Shown one piece after another: positions 38,798 through 43,782 of a stretch of 43,782 nucleotides of DNA. Location of the stretch: contig CASEIJ010000031.1 of assembly GCA_949288035.1 (NCBI GenBank), positions 77,929 to 121,710 of the forward strand. The letters are read 5' to 3'. A model generated the notes under the pieces. The model saw nothing but the letters and a program-made list of their open reading frames with translations, did not search any database and was not told the origin of the DNA. Position numbers and translations under genes: made by a program. How positions within the stretch are numbered: position 1 is the stretch's first letter; each line of letters begins with the position of its first letter. Origin of the DNA: an uncultured Mycoplasmatota bacterium (GTDB taxonomy: Bacteria > Bacillota_I > Bacilli_A > RF39 > UBA660).

Positions 38798-40968
38798 TAT
38801 TTAATTAACCTTTCTACTGATATGATATGTTTTAAGCTCTCTAAATCATGCATAAATTTTTTTAATTTTTCAAGATTAGAAACACGAATCGTTACTTCTA
38901 TTAAAGAAGTATCTCCACTTCTTTTTAGTGTATTAATACTATCGACAATAATATCACCACTCGAAGTTTTAGAAATAATATCCAATAATACATTTTTCGT
39001 ATTTTCTGCTTCAATTAATAAACTTGTATGATATTTTTTAGATACTGTATCATTCCAATGAACAGCAATTACTCGCTCATCTACATGATCCATATTTGGA
39101 CAACTCATACGGTGCACACTAATACCGTTTCCTTTTGTAATATATCCAACAATATGATCTCCAGGAATCGGTTGGCAACAATTCGCTACATTGACTTTAA
39201 TTGAATCAATTCCTTCAACAATGATATCATCTTTAATAACAACTGGTTTGATTTCACGATCTGTTACTTTCTTTAAAATCAATTCTTCTTTTGTATCATT
39301 ATTATTTTGAATTGTATTTAATGCTAAAGTGGCAGTGGTTTTACCATTTCCAATATTAGTATACAACTCTTCCATATTCGCACATTTCATTTCAGATAAC
39401 ATTTTTTCCGTATTTTCAGGAGTAAAGAATTCATTAAAAGAAACTTTTCTTTTTCTCAGTTCTGCTTTTACTTCTTCTTCCCCTTTTTTTAAATACTCTT
39501 CTTTATCGATCTTATTAAAAAATGCTTTAATCTTATTTTTTGCCTGCTGTGTATATGCGATATTCATCCATTCTTTAGATGGAATTGCACTTTTATTTGT
39601 TTTAATATTTACAATGTCACCATCTTTTAAAACATATTCTAGTGGAACAATTTGATTATTAACAATTGCTCCAACCATACTATCTCCTACTTTACTGTGG
39701 ACACGATAAGCAAAATCAATAGGTGTAGACCCATTTGGAAGCTCTATCGCATCCCCTTTTGGTGTAAAGACATAGATACTTTCTTTTAAAATATCTGATT
39801 TAACAGAATTGACGAATGCTTCATCACTCGTTTCTTCTTTACGTAGTTCCATCATCGTTTTAAAGAATTGTAGTTTTTGTTCCATTGCATTTTGTATATT
39901 TGCTTTTACATTACTTCCATTTTCTTTATATGACCAATGGGAAGCAATTCCGTTTTCTGCAATCGCATCCATTTCATATGTTCTAATTTGAATTTCAAAT
40001 AATTTACCATCAATTCCAAATACCGTCGTATGTAAAGATTGATACATATTCGGTTTTGGGTTTGCAACATAATCTTTAAAACGCTTTGGCATTGGTTTAA
40101 ATTTCGCATGAATCAATCCCAATACTTGATAACATTCACTTTCTGTATTTACATAAATTCTCATAGCAAATAAATCATAAATGGTGCGAAAACTTTTCCC
40201 TTTGTCCATTTTTTTATAAATACTGTAAATACTTTTACTACGTCCTTTAATTTTATGGGGAATATGATTTGCTTCTAATATTTTTTCAACTTCAGCAATC
40301 ATTTTCTCAACAGTTTGATCACGCTCTAACTTTGTTTCATTTAATGCTTCTACAATTGAAAAGTAAACATCAGGTTTTAAATAACGAAGACACAAATCTT
40401 CTAATTCCCATTTAATTTGATTCATACCCAATCGAGCAGCAATAGGGACTAATATATCTAATGTTTCCTTTGCCTTTTCTTTTTGTGATTTAGAATCAAT
40501 CGCCCACAATGTACGCATATTATGAAGGCGATCAGCTAGTTTAATGAAAATAACACGAACATCTTCCGTAAGTCCTACTAAAATTTTTCTTTGACTTGCT
40601 AATTTAGAATCATTGTCACCATTAAAACTAAGGCGATTAATGGTTGTAACCCCATCAACTAATGAATAGATGTCTTCTCCAAATTTTTCTTTTAACTCTT
40701 CTTTGGAATTTTCAGGATTTTCTAAAATATCATGAAGAAATCCAGCACAAATCGTCTGATAATCAGCTTGCATATTCGCAAGAATATAAGCAACGTTCAA
40801 AGGATGATTGATATAATCATCCCCTGTTAGACGTACTTCACCCTGATGTTTTTCTTTTGTATATAAATATGCATCATGAATCAAGCTTAATTCATCTTCG
40901 TTTTTTATATACGTTTTTAAAAGATTTAACACATCTTCAAAACGTATATTTTGATTTACTTTTGTCAT
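38797..40968 (-). CDS. relA: RelA/SpoT-type (p)ppGpp synthetase/hydrolase with altered hydrolase residue
   Basis: A 723-residue long RSH protein. The HD hydrolase domain has Arg46, His55, His79-Asp80, Glu83 and, at the position of the catalytic Asp in RelSeq (Asp82), Asn84 (FLHDILENP); the other metal and nucleotide residues (Asp146, Asn150 in ADRLHN) are kept. The synthetase domain includes GRSKSIYSIYKKM, YDLFAMRIYV and RFKDYVANPKPNMYQSLHT with the RxKD motif of bifunctional enzymes. TGS (about 395-455), zinc-finger-like (VNVANCCQPIPGDHIVGYI) and C-terminal ACT domains follow. It makes and, if hydrolase-competent, degrades the alarmone. secDF lies 12 bases upstream in the same operon; recJ and apt, usual in Bacillus, are missing. 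Confidence 0.96.
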   Translation of the reverse strand: MTKVNQNIRFEDVLNLLKTYIKNEDELSLIHDAYLYTKEKHQGEVRLTGDDYINHPLNVAYILANMQADYQTICAGFLHDILENPENSKEELKEKFGEDIYSLVDGVTTINRLSFNGDNDSKLASQRKILVGLTEDVRVIFIKLADRLHNMRTLWAIDSKSQKEKAKETLDILVPIAARLGMNQIKWELEDLCLRYLKPDVYFSIVEALNETKLERDQTVEKMIAEVEKILEANHIPHKIKGRSKSIYSIYKKMDKGKSFRTIYDLFAMRIYVNTESECYQVLGLIHAKFKPMPKRFKDYVANPKPNMYQSLHTTVFGIDGKLFEIQIRTYEMDAIAENGIASHWSYKENGSNVKANIQNAMEQKLQFFKTMMELRKEETSDEAFVNSVKSDILKESIYVFTPKGDAIELPNGSTPIDFAYRVHSKVGDSMVGAIVNNQIVPLEYVLKDGDIVNIKTNKSAIPSKEWMNIAYTQQAKNKIKAFFNKIDKEEYLKKGEEEVKAELRKRKVSFNEFFTPENTEKMLSEMKCANMEELYTNIGNGKTTATLALNTIQNNNDTKEELILKKVTDREIKPVVIKDDIIVEGIDSIKVNVANCCQPIPGDHIVGYITKGNGISVHRMSCPNMDHVDERVIAVHWNDTVSKKYHTSLLIEAENTKNVLLDIISKTSSGDIIVDSINTLKRSGDTSLIEVTIRVSNLEKLKKFMHDLESLKHIISVERLIK

Positions 40969-40980
40969 TTTACCACTTTC

Positions 40981-43260
40981 CTATGCATTAATTCCTTTAA
41001 TTAGAATTTCCTCATCTTCTTTTTTTACTTTCTTCTTTGGTTTCTTTTGATCTTTTATATTACGTCTATAATCTAAATCTAACCACAATTGACTCGCAAT
41101 AAATAAAGAACTATATACACCTGAAATTAAACCAAACATCAATGCAATATTAAAGTTCAAAATTTCATGACTTCCTAATACAATTAGTATTACTACTGGA
41201 ATTAATGTCGTAAAGGTCGTTACCAAACTACGTCCAAAAGTTTCTCTTAAACTTTCATTGACAACTTCCATATATTGTTCTTTCTTCTTTAATTTACCAT
41301 GATATTTTTTCTCAATATTTTCACGAATACGATCAAATGTTACAATCGTATCATTAATAGAATATCCAACGATAGAAAGCATTGCAGCAATAAACATACT
41401 ATTTACTTCTAAACGGAAGATACTAAATAACCCAATCATCATAAATACATCATGTAATAACGCAACAATTGCTCCAATCGCATATGTAAATGTGAAACGC
41501 ATTGAAATATATAACCCAATGGCAATTCCAGCTAATAATAATGAAATGACTGCATTCTTGATTAATTCTTTTTTAACGATATCAGATACAACTCCAATTT
41601 CAGTGGTTGCCTCATATTTATCATTAAAATAATCTTCTGTATTTTTGATTTCTTTTTGTGATAATGTATCCCCGATACGAGCACTCATTGCTCCACCAGT
41701 TAATTCATCAACATTTTCTATTTCATAACCTAATTCTTTTAAATCATTGCGGAATTCTTTGCCACTAATTTCTTTTTCTCCAGTAACAGTAATACTACTA
41801 CCACCTCTAAAATCAATTCCTAATTGTAATCCTTGAGTTGCAAGAGATATTACTCCCGCAATCACTAACACAATTGAAATGGTATAGAATAATTTACGGT
41901 TATTCGCAAAATCAATTTTTGAAAATGGCTTATAAGTAGATTTCTCATTCTTTTTACGATCAGGAATCCATTTCCTTTTCGCACCTACAAATAATCTTGG
42001 TTTATCTTGGAACCAACCAGTACTTACAAATAATTTTAAAATGTGTCTTAAAACGAATACCATGATAAACATTGTAACAAAAATACTGATGATTAATAAT
42101 GTCGCGAATCCTTTTACACTACTCTCTCCAAAAATAAATAAGATAACAGCTACAATCAATGTTGTAAAGTTAGAATCGAAAATCGTCCAAAAAGAGTCTT
42201 TATTTCCTAACTTAAAGGCCATATCAAGTTCAGTACCTTTATATAATTCATCACGAATTCTAGAATATGTAATTACATTGGCATCTACAGCCATCCCAAT
42301 TCCAATCACAACCGCTGCAATACCAGGGAGTGTTAACACACCACCAATCAACCAGTAAGTACCAAATGTTAAAACCGTATAAATCAACAGTCCAAAACTA
42401 GAAACAAGACCTGCAAAGCGATATAAATAAATCATAAGTGCCATAATTAATATAACGGCAATTACGCCTGCAGTAAATGTCATATTTAAAGATTGATCCC
42501 CAAATTGAGCACCTACCGTTTTAGATGAAATTTCTTCTAATTTCGTTGGTAAACTACCAGAATTAATTAGATCAACAAGGTTACTAACCTCTTCTTCTGT
42601 AAAGTTACCTTGAATAATGACATCACTCGCAAAACCTTGTGATACACTTGCTACACTAAGACAGTTAGAATTTTCTGTTCCACACATGTACTGTTCTGTT
42701 TGAAAAGAATCTCCATCTTCATAATCTAACCAAATCACAATACGATTATCTTCCATCGTACTAATCTTTTTCGTTACATCATAAAATTTATCTTTATCTT
42801 TTACACTTAATGCAACAGCTGGTCTACCACTTGTATCAGTTGATATTTTAGCTCCTCCACTACGTAATACAGAGGCATTCATCAGTAGATTATCACTTGT
42901 ATCACGGAATGTTAAATTAGCAGCTTGCTTTAACATACTACGTGCTTCATCTGGATCTGTCACACCAGCAATTTGAATACGTATTTTATCGTCCCCTTCA
43001 ACCACAATACTTGGTTCAGTTACTCCTAAACTATCAATTCTTCTCTCGACAGTTTTATACGTATTCGTAACCATATCTTTCGTTACTTTTTCTCCATCAA
43101 CACTTTTTACTTGGTATAGAATTTCAAAACCACCTTGCAAATCCAACCCAAAATTTAATTGATTAAAAATTGGTTTTACTAAGAATCCTAATCCAATAGA
43201 TAGTAATACCATAATAACGGTATACAAAATGACTTTTGTGCTGTTTTTTTTCTTCTTCAT
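40981..43260 (-). CDS. secDF: Fused protein translocase subunit SecDF
   Basis: A 759-residue fusion of SecD and SecF with about twelve transmembrane helices. The SecD half has the first helix (about 12-31), the conserved FGLDLQGGFEI, the large external P1 domain (ERRIDSLGVTEPSI, IRIQIAGVTDP) and membrane motifs GIGMAVDANVITYSRIRDE. The SecF half begins near residue 450 with LGIDFRGGS and contains VGYSINDTIVTFDRIREN. It uses the proton-motive force to help complete secretion through SecYEG. The P1 region has two Cys (MCGTENSNC) that could form a disulfide. comN lies 20 bases upstream, as in Bacillus. The C-terminus is Lys-rich. Confidence 0.98.
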   Translation of the reverse strand: MKKKKNSTKVILYTVIMVLLSIGLGFLVKPIFNQLNFGLDLQGGFEILYQVKSVDGEKVTKDMVTNTYKTVERRIDSLGVTEPSIVVEGDDKIRIQIAGVTDPDEARSMLKQAANLTFRDTSDNLLMNASVLRSGGAKISTDTSGRPAVALSVKDKDKFYDVTKKISTMEDNRIVIWLDYEDGDSFQTEQYMCGTENSNCLSVASVSQGFASDVIIQGNFTEEEVSNLVDLINSGSLPTKLEEISSKTVGAQFGDQSLNMTFTAGVIAVILIMALMIYLYRFAGLVSSFGLLIYTVLTFGTYWLIGGVLTLPGIAAVVIGIGMAVDANVITYSRIRDELYKGTELDMAFKLGNKDSFWTIFDSNFTTLIVAVILFIFGESSVKGFATLLIISIFVTMFIMVFVLRHILKLFVSTGWFQDKPRLFVGAKRKWIPDRKKNEKSTYKPFSKIDFANNRKLFYTISIVLVIAGVISLATQGLQLGIDFRGGSSITVTGEKEISGKEFRNDLKELGYEIENVDELTGGAMSARIGDTLSQKEIKNTEDYFNDKYEATTEIGVVSDIVKKELIKNAVISLLLAGIAIGLYISMRFTFTYAIGAIVALLHDVFMMIGLFSIFRLEVNSMFIAAMLSIVGYSINDTIVTFDRIRENIEKKYHGKLKKKEQYMEVVNESLRETFGRSLVTTFTTLIPVVILIVLGSHEILNFNIALMFGLISGVYSSLFIASQLWLDLDYRRNIKDQKKPKKKVKKEDEEILIKGINA

Positions 43261-43280
43261 ATGTTTTTCCTCCTAAAATC

Positions 43281-43547
43281 TTACAAAATTGGTCTCCTTC
43301 TTTTTCTTTCTAACACGGTTTTAAAATAATCATCTAATTTTACTTCATCACAGTTCATAACATCACTCACAATGTGATATAATTCTAAATTTTTTTTCTG
43401 TACCCATTCTTTTTCTTTTAAATAATTCCATATATCTTCTTCTTTAATATATGGCAGTTGATGACGTTTTAAATCCATACGTTTCGCATGAAGAGCAGGC
43501 ATAACATGTTCATACAATTCTTGTTCTGATTGAAATGTAGCTTCCAT
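43281..43547 (-). CDS. comN: ComN-like post-transcriptional regulator
   Basis: An 88-residue helical protein resembling the post-transcriptional regulator family (ComN/YrzD, PF13797): ALHAKRMDLKRHQLPYIKEEDIWNYLKEKEW and the basic end ERKRRRPIL. In Bacillus ComN controls comE mRNA levels and interacts with DivIVA; the gene lies next to secDF, as here. ATG 43545-43547 has GAGGCGATAAG upstream; the open frame extends 37 codons further without a site and with unlikely composition. It leads the operon comN-secDF-relA-dtd-transporter. Confidence 0.85.
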   Translation of the reverse strand: MEATFQSEQELYEHVMPALHAKRMDLKRHQLPYIKEEDIWNYLKEKEWVQKKNLELYHIVSDVMNCDEVKLDDYFKTVLERKRRRPIL

Positions 43548-43782
43548 CTTATCGCCTCTTTTCTCATACATAATCATTATACCTATTTTTTTAGAAATTT
43601 TAAAGTCAAATAAAAGAATTTGTGAAAAAAAGAAAAAGAGAAGTGAAAAGTTTTTCAAAACGCGACCTCTTATTTCGTAAAAGGTTGTATTTAACTGGGA
43701 AAAGATATGCAGTTGCTTTTAACCATACAAATAATTATAATAATTCCTTGATAGTGCTTATGCTGTTTGAAAGGAGTTATTA
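43548..43782. other. Intergenic region ending in a ribosome-binding site
   Basis: About 235 bases without a gene. On the minus strand TATAAT at 43576-43581 is a likely -10 box for comN; a TTGACT further upstream is too far away to be a standard -35. On the plus strand the window ends with AAGGAG at 43771-43776 and six more bases, so a plus-strand gene probably starts at or just after base 43783. A loose inverted arrangement (GGTT...AAC and GTT...AACC, about 43683-43724) lies before it and might be leader structure. No known riboswitch was recognised. Confidence 0.5.

Noticed and set aside
43683-43724. Riboswitch before the gene that starts beyond the window
   Set aside because: Only a loose, short inverted arrangement is visible and no known riboswitch core motif was recognised; the downstream gene is not visible.
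1-43782. Mycoplasma-type recoding of TGA as Trp
   Set aside because: TGA ends several intact genes (for example at 16450-16452, 17091-17093 and 36491-36493) and Trp is encoded by TGG throughout.

Overview
The window is AT-rich, mostly coding DNA from a low-G+C Firmicute (Bacillota). Genes carry Bacillus-type Shine-Dalgarno sites, and TGA is a normal stop (for example the genes ending at 16452, 17091 and 36491), so this is not a code-4 mycoplasma. Local gene order echoes Bacillus in shortened form: nusB-xseA-xseB then spoIVB; ylbJ/ylbL; xerD-deoB; rpsO-pnp; comN-secDF-relA-dtd followed further on by hisS-aspS. This fits a host-associated, reduced Bacilli/Erysipelotrichia/RF39-like lineage. That placement is inference, since no 16S gene is present. 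No tRNA, rRNA, CRISPR array or insertion sequence was found.

Region by region. 1-1.7 kb: the end of a plus-strand cluster with a prepilin-like protein that carries an Ig-like module and a large ALK-type glycine-rich domain. 1.8-8.0 kb: ylbJ (minus), ylbL, mutS and three small unrecognised membrane proteins. 8.0-11.7 kb: nusB, xseA, xseB, spoIVB and an M15 peptidase. 11.7-16.5 kb: an SGNH hydrolase, a repeat protein, a 38-residue membrane peptide, spoIIM, mnmA and an HTH protein. 16.5-18.2 kb: a gene-poor AT-rich block, a membrane-anchored NERD protein behind a leader hairpin, and a Lys/Asn-rich mini-protein. 18.2-22.3 kb (minus): ZIP transporter, AlkD-like protein, deoB, an unknown gene, xerD. 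22.4-24.6 kb: rarA and gpsA. 24.8-31.7 kb (minus): holA, pnp, rpsO, a protein with a duplicated module, a sugar-transfer ATP-grasp protein, gmk. 31.8-35.7 kb: a T-box-led operon of nitroreductase, hisS, archaeal-type aspS and an unknown gene. 35.7-37.2 kb: a three-gene cluster with a SpaA-like surface protein. 37.3-43.5 kb: comN-secDF-relA-dtd and an AI-2E family transporter.

Most genes serve information processing: mismatch repair, exonuclease VII, replication clamp loading, RNA turnover, tRNA charging and modification, and the stringent response. Three genes of sporulation families (ylbJ, spoIVB with an intact triad, spoIIM) suggest a spore-former or a recent descendant of one. The points most worth follow-up are the modular pilin-like putative adhesin, a His/Cys-rich tail on HisRS whose codons also supply the ribosome-binding site of aspS, a catalytic-residue change in the hydrolase site of RelA, the leader hairpin of the NERD gene, and a nitroreductase placed first in the T-box operon.
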